Source: Methylophaga sulfidovorans (GTDB taxonomy: Bacteria; Pseudomonadota; Gammaproteobacteria; Nitrosococcales; Methylophagaceae). Taken from it: DNA of 64,000 bases. Below are positions 18,411 to 28,497 of the stretch, piece by piece (within the stretch, counting starts at the first letter, position 1; the number at the start of each line of letters is the position of its first letter). The position numbers were made by a program, and so were the translations under genes. The notes below the pieces were generated by a model. That model had not been told where the DNA came from. It was given only the letters and a program-made list of their open reading frames with translations, and searched no databases. Where the stretch lies: contig NZ_FOSH01000009.1 in NCBI RefSeq assembly GCF_900114205.1, positions 62,001-126,000 of the forward strand, given 5' to 3'.

Positions 18411-19817
18411 TTAGAAACGTTGATAAATCGACTCATATAACGACTTTTCAAATTTCATCACAGGCCAACGGGACTGTTTTTCATCGGCAGGATGAAAATT
18501 AGTCACAATCTGGACAAATAACAGGTCATGATTGTTTTTTGTCCGAATCTTTCCTGCCAGATTATAGGTGCCATACAGTGTGCCTGTTTTGGCTTGTATC
18601 TGACCTTTTAATGGTGGTTTATTAACACTGCTGCGAAATGCCAGCGTACCACTTTCACCTGATACCGGAAGATCGTTGATTAAGCCTAATTCCGGATGTT
18701 TGAAAATATATGATACGACTTGTATTAGTTGTTCTACTGACAGTCGGTTGTTCCGGGATAAACCTGAGCCATCCACTAACATGGCGTGACTTAAATCGAT
18801 ATTCGCTTGTTGTTTCAGAATATGTTGTACAGCGGCTATGCCATTTTCATAGCTGCCTGCCTGTTTATAAAACACATGACCAATGATTTTTAACACATTG
18901 TCAGCAATAAGATTATCGGAATGTTTAAGCATCTCCCTGACCAGCGTGTCTAATGGTGCTGACTGATGTTCAGTAATTACCGTTCCTACTTTATGGTCAT
19001 CACGCAGTATCTTTCCCTTGAGTTGAATCCCTGCTTTTTTTAACGCATCTCCAATATTGGCTTTTGCATAAGCGGTGGTGTTTTGCAGTGCAAATTTTAA
19101 TTTAACAGGTAGGGAAGACTCATGGATACAGCCACCTATCTGGTAGTGGTTTTTATCATCAGCTAATAACTTCATCTGGCAATAATCGTCACTGGTGGCT
19201 TTAGTTTTAATGATTTCTAATGTGGATGTATCAATATGAATTGGTTTTTTTGCTGACAATAGGACTGATGGTTGGCTAGCACCGGGTTTGATATATAAAT
19301 TGCCCGTTGCACAGTTTTTATCAATAGATACACTGCTGGATGGGGCGCTATAACAAACACCTAGATTATCCCAGGGAAGCCCGATAGCTCGCTCATAATC
19401 ATCAAATGTCGAGCCATTAATATAAATATTACCTTTGATAACTGACTGGCTGGAGCGGAGTGATTGGAATAAGGCATCTAAATCATCAGAGCTGAAGTCA
19501 GGATCGCCACTAAAACGGATAATCACATCATCTTTGTGGCGTTCAAGACGAGTGATAAAGCGGAAATCATCTTTAAGGTAAAGCTTGGCTGCTAATGCCG
19601 TCACTAATTTTTGCAAGCTGGCCGGTGGCTGTAATTGATCAGCACGTTGAGCCACCAGTGTTTTCCCTGTCTTCATATCGATCAACTGAAAGGCAACATC
19701 CGTGGCTTTAGGGGTGTTCTTATTCGCTAATCCATCCACCGTTAAAGTTGCTGCAGACAGACTAAAACTGCTGAACAGCACCAGTAAGGCAGGTAGTTTG
19801 ACTAGACGCTTGAGCAT
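18411..19817 (-). CDS. dacB: D-alanyl-D-alanine carboxypeptidase/endopeptidase (PBP4)
   Basis: Periplasmic class C penicillin-binding protein of 468 residues that trims or cleaves peptide crosslinks. A signal peptide ends near SLSAA. The active-site motifs are SLQK (Ser67), SDN (300-302) and KTG (410-412). The long insert between the first two motifs is typical of PBP4. It stands alone between ettA and the two-component genes, all on the minus strand. Confidence 0.94.
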   Translation of the reverse strand: MLKRLVKLPALLVLFSSFSLSAATLTVDGLANKNTPKATDVAFQLIDMKTGKTLVAQRADQLQPPASLQKLVTALAAKLYLKDDFRFITRLERHKDDVIIRFSGDPDFSSDDLDALFQSLRSSQSVIKGNIYINGSTFDDYERAIGLPWDNLGVCYSAPSSSVSIDKNCATGNLYIKPGASQPSVLLSAKKPIHIDTSTLEIIKTKATSDDYCQMKLLADDKNHYQIGGCIHESSLPVKLKFALQNTTAYAKANIGDALKKAGIQLKGKILRDDHKVGTVITEHQSAPLDTLVREMLKHSDNLIADNVLKIIGHVFYKQAGSYENGIAAVQHILKQQANIDLSHAMLVDGSGLSRNNRLSVEQLIQVVSYIFKHPELGLINDLPVSGESGTLAFRSSVNKPPLKGQIQAKTGTLYGTYNLAGKIRTKNNHDLLFVQIVTNFHPADEKQSRWPVMKFEKSLYESIYQRF

Positions 19818-19899
19818 GCAGATATCCTGATAGAGTTAAGGGCTCATTGTGAGCGTGGTCGATGGTGATATTCAAGAGGCAGAGGGAATAAATATTGTT

Positions 19900-20589
19900 T
19901 TAATATTTGAAACGATAGCCAATTCCCTGCACAGTAATAATAAAGCGGGGCTGCATGGGATCATCATTCAGCTTTTGGCGAAGGTGACCTACTAAAATAC
20001 GCAGATAATGCGTTTCACTGACAAAATGCTCACCCCAAATAATTTTGAGTAATTGCTGATGAGTGAGAATCCGTCCCGGCGTGACTGTTAGCTGATACAA
20101 CAGCTCAAATTCCTTTCGTGATAGATGTATAGCTTGATTATCTAACCAGACTTCATGGCTTTGTGTATCAATCGTTAAATTATCAAACTGTATTTTGGCC
20201 TGAGTACTGGGTTGATTGTCATTAATCCGAATAAGTGCCCGAACCCTTGCCATTAACTCACTGATACCAAAAGGTTTGGTGACGTAATCATTGGCACCAG
20301 CATCAAGTGCCCTGACTTTTTCATCTTCGCTGGCTCTTACAGATAAAACAATAATGGGGATTTGCGAACGTTTTCTCAGTTCCTGAATAACTTGTTGACC
20401 ATCTCTGTCTGGCAAACCTAAATCAAGAATGATGAGGTCAACAGGCTGCTTGCCTGCTAACTCAAGTCCTTCCGCAGCATTTGTTGCGATAACAACAGTG
20501 TATGACTGTGCTTCCAGACTGATTCTGAGAAACTGTCTAATCTGTGCTTCATCTTCAATGATAAGGATGGTTTTTGCTGCGATGTTCAT
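19900..20589 (-). CDS. OmpR-family response regulator, KdpE-like
   Basis: Response regulator of 229 residues with a receiver domain (phosphoacceptor Asp56 in LIILDLGLP) and a C-terminal winged helix ending GYRFKY. Sequence style (LRISLEAQSY, EVWLDNQAIHLSRKEFELL) resembles KdpE. Its start overlaps the kinase gene upstream by four bases. No kdpFABC genes follow; the divergent neighbours are trkH and trkA, so K+ uptake through Trk is the likely target. Confidence 0.9.
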   Translation of the reverse strand: MNIAAKTILIIEDEAQIRQFLRISLEAQSYTVVIATNAAEGLELAGKQPVDLIILDLGLPDRDGQQVIQELRKRSQIPIIVLSVRASEDEKVRALDAGANDYVTKPFGISELMARVRALIRINDNQPSTQAKIQFDNLTIDTQSHEVWLDNQAIHLSRKEFELLYQLTVTPGRILTHQQLLKIIWGEHFVSETHYLRILVGHLRQKLNDDPMQPRFIITVQGIGYRFKY

Positions 20590-22067
20590 TTTTCCGGACC
20601 ATAGACGACAGGATGTTTGGGTAGGGTGACATGCATTATTGTGCCACCAGATGGATTATCTAAAACCGTAATATTACCGCCATGTGCAGCAATCATCCCT
20701 TTTGATATGGCTAAACCTAATCCTGTGCCGGTTTTGGTTTGTGAGTCGCCATGGGCTACGCTATAAAACATATCGAATATCTTTTCTTTTTCTTGATCAG
20801 CAATACCGGGGCCGTTATCAGAAATATCAATTTCAATGCAGTCAGTTGTCAGTCTGGCAGCTAAATGAATTTGCCCGCCGACAGGCGTCACACGTGATGC
20901 ATTATCAAGAATATTGACCAGCGCTTGCTCAATGAGTAGACCATGTACCCAGATGATAGGCATATTGTCCTGAATATCTATCTCAACGTGCCGCTTATCT
21001 AATTCATCGTGGAGCCGGTATAAGGCACCAGCAGTAATATCTTTGATATCAACCCAGTCGCGTTTCAGTGTGACTTTGCCCTGACCAAAGCGTGTCATAT
21101 CCAATAAATTCTGAATATGTCGGTCTAGTCGTTGTGACTCATCCAGAATGGTGGTTAGCAGTTGCTGTTGATCCTGTTGAGATAGTTTTTCATGATATTC
21201 GAGTAAGCTTGAAGCTGAGCCAATGATGGAGGAAAGCGGAGTTCGAAGGTCATGTGAAACCGACGATAACAGGGCAGAACGTAGCTGCTCAGTTTCAGAT
21301 ATCAATCGGGTTTTTTCCAAATCTTCAGCCAGTAATGTCCGTTGTAAAGCTAATGCTGCCAGATTAGAAAAAGTATGTAGAGCAGAGGATTGCGATTCAG
21401 ACAATCGCTTGGATAGATAGATAAGTGCCAGTGTTTTATCAGCCGATCGTAAACTGAAAAACTGACCTTTTATATGTGGCAGCTCATCCTCTCTTTCATA
21501 TTGCCAAATGCTATTCAGTATTTCATCGTCAGGTACTGAGAATGTTGATGGTGTGCAGATGAATTGTTGTTGCTGTTTTTCAATAAAACAAAAAGGCGTG
21601 GATGTTGTTTGTTCAACAGCATATTTCAACCTGCTCATTACCTCCTGACTTGTGGCGGCAGATGTCATTTTCTGACTGAAAGAAAAGAAACGATGCTGAC
21701 GATCAAGTGCCTGTCTTGAATCAGCAATAGCCTGACGCATTTTCGACGCCAGATTTCCGGTAATCAAACTGACAGAAATAAATAAAAGTAAGGTCGCAAA
21801 ATCATGGCGATGGGTGATATCAAGAGTAAAAAATGGTTCTGTAAAAAAGAAGTTGAAGACAGTAAAACTCAGGGCGCTGGCAAAGATGGCTGGTCCAAGT
21901 GCTGTTTTGGCTGAAATAAATACAATGCCAGCCATAAAAAGCAGTAATAAGCTGGTATGCGGTAGCCAGGGTGTTAATAATTCTGTGACAAGACTGATAA
22001 CGATAACGGTTAATGTAGCAAGCCAATATCCTGTTATAAGAGAAGTGGTTTTAGTTATATTGAACAC
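20586..22067 (-). CDS. KdpD-like sensor histidine kinase without the N-terminal KdpD domain
   Basis: Membrane kinase of 493 residues. It opens with four tightly packed membrane helices (about 10-110) of the KdpD DUF4118 type, then a GAF-like region (about 130-245), HisKA with His272 in SVSHDLRTPLSS, and an ATPase domain (N box near LVNILDNASRV, G box GTGLGLAISKG). The roughly 400-residue cytoplasmic KdpD/USP portion of E. coli KdpD is missing. It is coupled to the downstream regulator and divergent from trkH, which suggests sensing of K+ or turgor for the Trk system. Confidence 0.88.
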   Translation of the reverse strand: MFNITKTTSLITGYWLATLTVIVISLVTELLTPWLPHTSLLLLFMAGIVFISAKTALGPAIFASALSFTVFNFFFTEPFFTLDITHRHDFATLLLFISVSLITGNLASKMRQAIADSRQALDRQHRFFSFSQKMTSAATSQEVMSRLKYAVEQTTSTPFCFIEKQQQQFICTPSTFSVPDDEILNSIWQYEREDELPHIKGQFFSLRSADKTLALIYLSKRLSESQSSALHTFSNLAALALQRTLLAEDLEKTRLISETEQLRSALLSSVSHDLRTPLSSIIGSASSLLEYHEKLSQQDQQQLLTTILDESQRLDRHIQNLLDMTRFGQGKVTLKRDWVDIKDITAGALYRLHDELDKRHVEIDIQDNMPIIWVHGLLIEQALVNILDNASRVTPVGGQIHLAARLTTDCIEIDISDNGPGIADQEKEKIFDMFYSVAHGDSQTKTGTGLGLAISKGMIAAHGGNITVLDNPSGGTIMHVTLPKHPVVYGPEK

Positions 22068-22225
22068 GTTATCTATCGCTTGTTTAGGTGATTTTTATAT
22101 TATTTTTACAATGTCGTTATCTCTGCAAGGCATAATGCCCGGTAGAAAGCTGTTAATTTAGGTTTGTTTTTCATTGCTGTTGTTTGTTTTCACAGTCAGT
22201 CATACAAATTAAGGATAGTTAATCA

Positions 22226-23671
22226 ATGCATTGGCGAGCCATTCTAAGACTATTTGGTATCTTATTGATGTTTTATAGTCTGAACTTCGTGCCATCCATC
22301 ATAGTATCGCTGTATTACCAGGATGGCGAACTGAATGTCTTCTTGTTGTCCATGCTATCAGTCATTGCCATTGGGCTGGTATTGTGGGTGCTGAACCGGA
22401 ACCAGAGACAAGAACTTTCCGTTAGAGATGGTTTTCTTGTGGTAACGCTGTTTTGGATTCTATTGGGCCTGGTCGGTGCTTTACCGTTCCTTTTTGGCTT
22501 GCATCTGGATTTGACCGATGCCGTATTTGAGTCAATATCTGGCTTTACCACAACCGGGGCTACAGTTATTACTGGCCTCGATCAATTACCCCAGTCAATC
22601 TTGTATCACAGACAACAAATTCAATGGCTTGGCGGCATGGGGATTATCGTACTTGCAGTCGCTATCATGCCTTTACTTGGGGTCGGTGGCATGCAGCTCT
22701 ATCGAGCAGAAACATCAGGTGTGGCAAAAGATGAAAAGCTCACCCCCAGGATTGCCGAAACGGCGCGTTCCCTATGGATCATCTATCTGATTCTGACAAG
22801 CCTCTGTGGTATTGCTTATTACTTTGCTGGTATGACGGCTTTTGATGCAGTTGGACACGCTTTTACCACGGTGGCAACGGGTGGTTTTTCAACACATGAT
22901 GACAGTCTTGGTTTTTATAACAGCCCACTTATTGAACTGATTGCGATTATTTTTATGCTGGCAGGTGGTGTTAACTTTGCTGTGCATTTTATTGTTTTCA
23001 GAAAAAAATTACTGTCTCCTTATGCTAAAGATCCAGAAGTCAGAACCTATGGTTTGGTATTTCTATTCGCCAGTCTATTTGTTGCGGCCAGTCTGTACCT
23101 CTCACATGCCTATGGCTCTGTTTTAGAGTCACTTCGTTATGGGGCTTTTCAGGTTGCTTCAGTGCTGACCAGTACCGGATTTGGTACAGCAACCTTTGCC
23201 ACTTGGCCGCTGCACATTCCATTGATTATGGTGATTTTGTCATTTACTGGCGGTTGTGCCGGCTCTACAGCGGGCGGCGTTAAAGTGATGCGAGTTATGT
23301 TATTAGCCAAGCTGGGTTTAAGACAGTTATTTCACCTCGCACATCCCCGTGCTGTAGTCGTGGTTAAACAAGGTGAACGAGCTGTTTCTGAAGAAGTGTT
23401 GTATTCAGTCTGGGGGTTTTATGTGCTGTATATCGTGACATCACTTTTTCTGACCGTTGCGATGATGGCGGCAGGTTTGGATCTGGAAAGTGCGTTTGGC
23501 GCAGTAGTTGCCACAATTAATTTATTAGGACCGGGGCTGGGAGAGGTTGCTGTTAACTTTGTCAGTGTGAATGATGTGGTGAAGTGGCTCGGGGTCTTCG
23601 GTATGTTGGCAGGACGGTTAGAAATCTTTACCTTGCTGATTTTATTTATTCCCGCTTATTGGCGTCATTAA
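22226..23671 (+). CDS. trkH: Trk-type K+ transport protein TrkH
   Basis: Integral membrane K+ channel-like subunit of 481 residues with many hydrophobic helices and four pore repeats, each with a recognisable filter-type segment (for example ISGFTTTGATV, TTVATGGFSTHD, LTSTGFGTA and INLLGPGLG). TrkH moves K+ inward and needs TrkA for gating. trkA follows 16 bases later. It is divergent from the KdpD-like kinase, with a shared 158-base control region. Confidence 0.95.
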   Translation: MHWRAILRLFGILLMFYSLNFVPSIIVSLYYQDGELNVFLLSMLSVIAIGLVLWVLNRNQRQELSVRDGFLVVTLFWILLGLVGALPFLFGLHLDLTDAVFESISGFTTTGATVITGLDQLPQSILYHRQQIQWLGGMGIIVLAVAIMPLLGVGGMQLYRAETSGVAKDEKLTPRIAETARSLWIIYLILTSLCGIAYYFAGMTAFDAVGHAFTTVATGGFSTHDDSLGFYNSPLIELIAIIFMLAGGVNFAVHFIVFRKKLLSPYAKDPEVRTYGLVFLFASLFVAASLYLSHAYGSVLESLRYGAFQVASVLTSTGFGTATFATWPLHIPLIMVILSFTGGCAGSTAGGVKVMRVMLLAKLGLRQLFHLAHPRAVVVVKQGERAVSEEVLYSVWGFYVLYIVTSLFLTVAMMAAGLDLESAFGAVVATINLLGPGLGEVAVNFVSVNDVVKWLGVFGMLAGRLEIFTLLILFIPAYWRH

Positions 23672-23687
23672 AAGCAGAGGAAAAACG

Positions 23688-25064
23688 ATGAAAATTATTA
23701 TTTTGGGTGCGGGGCAGGTTGGTAGCTCAACGGCTGAAAGTCTGGTGAATGAAGGAAATGATGTCACCGTCGTTGATACCGACAGTTATTTACTGGAGCG
23801 TATTCAGGATCGCTTGGATATCCGTGCGGTTAATGGTCATGCCTCATCACCGGAAACATTGATTACAGCAGGGATTGAAGACGCCGACATGCTGATTGCC
23901 GTCACTCAGAATGACGAAATTAATATGGTCGCATGTCAGGTAGCTAATGCCTTATTCAAAACCCCTAAAAAGCTGGCGCGGATTCGTGCTTCTGACTATG
24001 CTGAGTACCCGGCCTTATTTTCACCTGAAGCCTTTGCTATTGACGTTATTATCAGTCCGGAACAACTGGTTACAGCGTATCTGCAGCGTTTAATAGAGCA
24101 ACCTGAAGTGTTACAGGTGGTGGAGTTTTTTGATGGCAAGGCACAACTTGTGGCTGTAGAAGTCAGTGACAAAAGCCCCATGTCTGGGCAACCCATCAGT
24201 AAATTACTCGATATGTTGCCTGATATAAAAATGCGTGTCGCTGCCATTTTCAGGAACAATGAAGTTATTCCAACGTCGGGTAAAGTAGCATTACAGCCAG
24301 GTGATGAGATTTTCTTTTTAGCACTGACACACCATATATCTAAACTGGTGAAAGTATTTCGCCATGCATACAAAACCTATGAACGTATTCTGATAGCAGG
24401 TGGCGGTAATATTGGTCGTCAACTCGCTAAACGGATTGAAGCTAATCATAAAATTAAAATTGTTGAGTCCAATCCCAAACGGGCCAGGTTTATCGCTGAG
24501 GATTTAAAAAGAACGGTCGTACTTCATGGTGATGCGGGTGATGCCAATCTGTTAAAAGAAGAGAATATCAGCAAGATAGATGTATTCTGTGCCGTAACCA
24601 ATGATGATGAGGTTAATATTCTGTCTGCTATGCTTGCCAAACGCATGGGTGCAAGAAAAGTTATCTCGATCATAGGTAAAGCCAGCCACGTTGAGCTTGT
24701 CAGAGGCACTAGTATTGACTTGGCAATTTCACCGGCACAAATCACGATTGGCAGTTTGCTTACTCATATTCGGAAAGGTGATGTGGTCACCGTCCACTCT
24801 CTTAGACAGGGGGCAGCTGAAGCTATAGAGGTCATCGCTCATGGTGATTTCAATACCTCAAAAGTTGTTGGCCGCTATTTGGAACAGCTCAAACTGCCGG
24901 CAAGCGCTTCTGTAGCAGCGATTTTGCGTAAAGGTGAAGTATTATTTTCTGAGAAGTCCTTAGTTATTGCACCCGATGATCATTTAATCATTTTCATATC
25001 CAACCAACGCGATATCATGGCTGTTGAGAAATTATTCCAGGTCGATTTTAATTATTTGATGTAG
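23688..25064 (+). CDS. trkA: Trk system K+ regulatory protein TrkA
   Basis: Cytosolic ring-forming regulator of TrkH, 458 residues. Two RCK units are visible: the first NAD-binding motif GAGQVGSS near 7-14 and the second in ILIAGGGNIGRQLAKR near 232-247, each followed by a TrkA_C lobe. AGAGG lies before the ATG. It is the downstream partner in the trkHA operon. Confidence 0.96.
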   Translation: MKIIILGAGQVGSSTAESLVNEGNDVTVVDTDSYLLERIQDRLDIRAVNGHASSPETLITAGIEDADMLIAVTQNDEINMVACQVANALFKTPKKLARIRASDYAEYPALFSPEAFAIDVIISPEQLVTAYLQRLIEQPEVLQVVEFFDGKAQLVAVEVSDKSPMSGQPISKLLDMLPDIKMRVAAIFRNNEVIPTSGKVALQPGDEIFFLALTHHISKLVKVFRHAYKTYERILIAGGGNIGRQLAKRIEANHKIKIVESNPKRARFIAEDLKRTVVLHGDAGDANLLKEENISKIDVFCAVTNDDEVNILSAMLAKRMGARKVISIIGKASHVELVRGTSIDLAISPAQITIGSLLTHIRKGDVVTVHSLRQGAAEAIEVIAHGDFNTSKVVGRYLEQLKLPASASVAAILRKGEVLFSEKSLVIAPDDHLIIFISNQRDIMAVEKLFQVDFNYLM

Positions 25065-25469
25065 GCACGATATTAAATAATGTCAATTTATTCACAAATA
25101 GAGTCACTATAGGAATAATTCCTAACTCCATAATCGGATTATAACGTTAGAATTCAGATTCAAAATTCTCCAATGAGAATATCGGAAACTGCGGCTCTGA
25201 GCCGTTTATGACATCAAGCCCATGACAGTGATTTACCTTCCACACTGGAAATATTACTAAATGAAGCTATCAGTAATGAACGAATTTCAATAGCTTAAAT
25301 TGGTTTTATAAATTTTATTTGAAATGCATATATAGTTTGCATATTTTGTGTTTTTATGATTATTTGCATTTAATAAATAAATCTGTTTTTAATAAGTCGT
25401 AGCCACACACAGAGTATGCGTATCGCGTCATTACTTAACTTAATAACAGTTTAATTAAAGAAGGAAGGG
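25065..25469. other. AT-rich intergenic region, no gene
   Basis: This stretch of 405 bases has no credible reading frame. It contains a perfect palindrome AGGAATAATTCCT (25111-25123) and CGGCTC-T-GAGCCG (25192-25204), the latter a weak terminator candidate for trkA. The last 150 bases are very AT-rich and probably hold the promoter of the gene pair at 25470. AAGGAAGGG serves as ribosome-binding site. Confidence 0.6.
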
Positions 25470-25808
25470 ATGTCAGTAAGCTCAGAATCAGGTTCTTATA
25501 TTTCTGCCAGAATCAGTGAGTATAAGATGCCGCCACTGAAAGATATGCTTGTCATGGGCAAAGATGCTCCTATTGGCTGCATAGCAATGAAAAGGGCTTT
25601 GGATCTGTTAGTAAAAACACCCTACGAGCATATTGAAGTAGATGATGAGGTTATTGGCGATATCTTGATTCGACAGTCACTGTTAAGAAGAATCAGCCGT
25701 GAGCAGTTAATGGATTTTGTTTTAACTCATACAAAGTCGTTATTAGGTTCAGATGAAGTACTCCATATTGAGCTTAATATTGATGTGCATTTATCCAGAA
25801 TAAAATGA
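25470..25808 (+). CDS. Small protein of unknown function coupled to the GGDEF-EAL gene
   Basis: Soluble protein of 112 residues with no signal peptide or membrane helix. I do not recognise the family. It has a helical middle (MKRALDLLVKTPYEHIEVDDEV) and ends in a strand-like HIELNIDVHL. Its stop overlaps the start of the GGDEF-EAL gene by four bases (ATGA), so the two are translationally coupled and probably work together, perhaps as an input or partner protein. Confidence 0.7.
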   Translation: MSVSSESGSYISARISEYKMPPLKDMLVMGKDAPIGCIAMKRALDLLVKTPYEHIEVDDEVIGDILIRQSLLRRISREQLMDFVLTHTKSLLGSDEVLHIELNIDVHLSRIK

Positions 25809-28033
25809 ATACGTTACTTGTCAGAGACTGCCTACAAACTGATTTGATTCAGTATGTACTTGATGAAGAACGACCGAGAAAGATTGATAAAAACACGATT
25901 TTTGCAGTATTTAATGAATCAGCTAGCAACGGCAAGTTTTGTGGTCTGGTCACTCTTCAAGAAGTATCTAAACATCCTGACTGGATATTTGCTGATTTAT
26001 GTAAAACCTCTCCTAACGTTTTTGTCACACCAGAAACACCGATAGAACAAAGCTTGGCCATGCTGGATATCAATGGCCAGGAATTATTACCGGTTATAGA
26101 GCATGAGCGATTTGCTGGCGTGGTCACACGCAGTGGAATATTTGAACGTATCGTTAATAGAAAACAGCATCTACTCACCGAATCTCATATTTCACGCGAA
26201 CAAATTGAAGATGAGTATCAACAGTTGCTTTCCTGGTCGAAGCGTTTGGAAGAACTTCACGATCGCTCGCGTGATTTATTGGCGTGTCTTGTTACTATTT
26301 CTGCTGGGCAGGAAGTCAAACAACAAGGTATAAAAGCCCTTGCGGAAATCGTGCAATGCCGCTCGGCTTCTATTCAACTTATTGATAATAAAAATACTAT
26401 CACTCACTATGACGGTATTGGCTTTAATCAGGAACAATTAGCGACTATTCATGATTGTCTGACCTTGCACATGGACAAATTACCCGAGACTCCGCAACGC
26501 TTAAATTCATTATGCGATGAATGCCAAGAAGGCGAGTCTAGGGTTTCACCCATTCTTATTGTTCCAATTCGGCGGGACTTACATACCTTCGGTTATATAC
26601 TGCTGAGTGAAAAAATATCAGGCGAGCAGTTTGATAAAAATGATGAATTATTTGCGTTAAGTTTTGCTCATACATTATCACTGGCACTGGATAATGCACA
26701 GAAGATAGAACAAGTCGAAAAAGCCAGATACGATTTAGATTATCTGGCACATTTTGATGCTTTGACTGGTCTGCCTAACCGGTCACTATTGACGGATAGA
26801 TTGAAACAAGCTGTCATACTCGCCTCGCAGAAGAAGACTGCCCAAGCATTACTATTTATTGATTTGGATGATTTCAAACGGGTCAATGATTCTTTGGGAC
26901 ATATGGTAGGAGATTCACTTCTGTCAGCAGTAGCAAAACGGCTGCCCGAGAGCTTAAATAAAAACGATACACTCACCCGATTTGCAGGTGATGAGTTTGT
27001 TGTATTGATGACGTATATCAACGAGCCCGTCGACGCAGCGAATATTGCTGAGACAATAATCAGTAGTTTTTATGAGCCCTTTACCATTGGTATACATGAA
27101 GTTTATATTTCTATCAGTATCGGTATCGCCTTTTTTAGCGATGGTATCGAAAGTGTGGATCAGGCACTTTCAGATGCTGACAATGCGCTAAGACATGCCA
27201 AAGCTTTAGGTAAAAATCAGTACCATTTCTTCAGTGATGAAATGAATAGTTCAGTACAGAATCACTTTGAACTGGAAAATCGTTTGCGACGGGCTATCAC
27301 TGATAATGAACTTGAACTGTATTATCAGCCCAAGATCGATATCGTTTCTGGAGATACCGTCGGTTTTGAAGCTTTATTACGCTGGCATAGTGCTGATCAT
27401 GGTGATGTTTCACCAACCGTCTTTATTCCGATTGCTGAAAAAAGCGGGCTGATTGTCTCAATAGGCGAATGGGTGATTGATAAGGCCTGTGAACAGGCAA
27501 AACAATGGCTGGACTCAGGTTTTCCTGCTCACATATCTGTGAATTTATCGGCAAGACAATTTTTGCATACAGGCAAACCTAACAGACTTTTTGAGCTGAT
27601 TGAAGCTACCTTGGAGCGTTATCAGTTGCCTGCGGAATACCTTGAGGTTGAAATTACAGAAAACCTGATGATGCATCATTTAAATGAGAGCTTTTCCATA
27701 TTAGAAAAGCTCAAAAATATTGGTGTAAAAATATTTATTGATGATTTCGGTACGGGTTACTCATCACTCAGTTACATCAAAAAATTCCCGATACACGCCT
27801 TAAAGATCGATAAATCATTTATTGATGATCTGGTGAGCGATGACAATGACGCTGCGATTGTCACCGCTATCATTGCGATGGCAAAACAATTGAAGTTAGA
27901 AGTAGTTGTGGAAGGTGTTGAAACCGAACAACAGCTCGCTTTTTTTAAAGACAATAACTATGAAGTGGTGCTACAAGGCTATTATTTCTGTGAGCCTCTG
28001 CCGGCCAATGAAATTCGTTATATCTATGAATAA
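25805..28033 (+). CDS. CBS-GAF-GGDEF-EAL cyclic-di-GMP turnover protein
   Basis: Cytoplasmic protein of 742 residues. In order: a CBS-pair-like region (about 1-118), a short coiled coil (about 130-155), a GAF-like domain (about 160-300), GGDEF (about 310-475) and EAL (about 487-742). The cyclase motif reads AGDEF (394-398), a one-residue variant. The phosphodiesterase half is intact: EAL at 522-524, EITENLMM, IDDFGTGYSS, KIDKSFI and EGVET. It is probably a phosphodiesterase or dual enzyme controlled by nucleotide or small-molecule binding to the N-terminal domains. It is coupled to the small gene upstream. Confidence 0.9.
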   Translation: MNTLLVRDCLQTDLIQYVLDEERPRKIDKNTIFAVFNESASNGKFCGLVTLQEVSKHPDWIFADLCKTSPNVFVTPETPIEQSLAMLDINGQELLPVIEHERFAGVVTRSGIFERIVNRKQHLLTESHISREQIEDEYQQLLSWSKRLEELHDRSRDLLACLVTISAGQEVKQQGIKALAEIVQCRSASIQLIDNKNTITHYDGIGFNQEQLATIHDCLTLHMDKLPETPQRLNSLCDECQEGESRVSPILIVPIRRDLHTFGYILLSEKISGEQFDKNDELFALSFAHTLSLALDNAQKIEQVEKARYDLDYLAHFDALTGLPNRSLLTDRLKQAVILASQKKTAQALLFIDLDDFKRVNDSLGHMVGDSLLSAVAKRLPESLNKNDTLTRFAGDEFVVLMTYINEPVDAANIAETIISSFYEPFTIGIHEVYISISIGIAFFSDGIESVDQALSDADNALRHAKALGKNQYHFFSDEMNSSVQNHFELENRLRRAITDNELELYYQPKIDIVSGDTVGFEALLRWHSADHGDVSPTVFIPIAEKSGLIVSIGEWVIDKACEQAKQWLDSGFPAHISVNLSARQFLHTGKPNRLFELIEATLERYQLPAEYLEVEITENLMMHHLNESFSILEKLKNIGVKIFIDDFGTGYSSLSYIKKFPIHALKIDKSFIDDLVSDDNDAAIVTAIIAMAKQLKLEVVVEGVETEQQLAFFKDNNYEVVLQGYYFCEPLPANEIRYIYE

Positions 28034-28137
28034 AGTTGCAGGCAGACACGGTTAAATCTGCCTTACATTCTTTTAAACATTATCTATAAACTCCACGTAA
28101 GATATTGCTTATTGTTTACCAGATGACGGGAGTTCTC

Positions 28138-28440
28138 ATGATTGTTACATTTAAAACTAAGCCGTACGCCGATATCACCATGTTTGGTGATGTTGCCATT
28201 CATTTACTAAAACTAATGGGACACAGTGGTACTGTGCCAAGTGCTATTGTCGCTGAAGATGTACCAGCCTATCTGCAACGCTTAGAGCAAGCCGTCAACG
28301 ACGCAAAAGCAAAAGAAGGGCAAGGCGATGACAGTGATGATGAAGAAAGCTCACAAATCTCCGTTCCAACACGTGCTTTGCCATTGATCGAGCTGCTTAA
28401 GGCTGCAGCTAATGCTAAGGCTGATGTTATGTGGGAATAA
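28138..28440 (+). CDS. DUF1840 family protein
   Basis: Protein of 100 residues that begins MIVTFKTKPYADITMFGDVA and has an acidic, low-complexity middle (about 60-78) before a helical C-terminus. This matches the uncharacterised DUF1840 family. I use ATG 28138; an upstream in-frame start would add 11 non-conserved residues. It is monocistronic, followed by the operator array of the MocR gene. Confidence 0.8.
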   Translation: MIVTFKTKPYADITMFGDVAIHLLKLMGHSGTVPSAIVAEDVPAYLQRLEQAVNDAKAKEGQGDDSDDEESSQISVPTRALPLIELLKAAANAKADVMWE

Positions 28441-28497
28441 ACGGCAGATATACTTTTTGCGCAACAATAAAATCCATAAGGCTTCAAAAAGACTTAA

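Noticed and set aside
19900-22067. True kdpDE of a Kdp ATPase operon
   Set aside because: No kdpFABC genes nearby and the kinase lacks the N-terminal KdpD domain, so the symbols kdpD and kdpE were not assigned.
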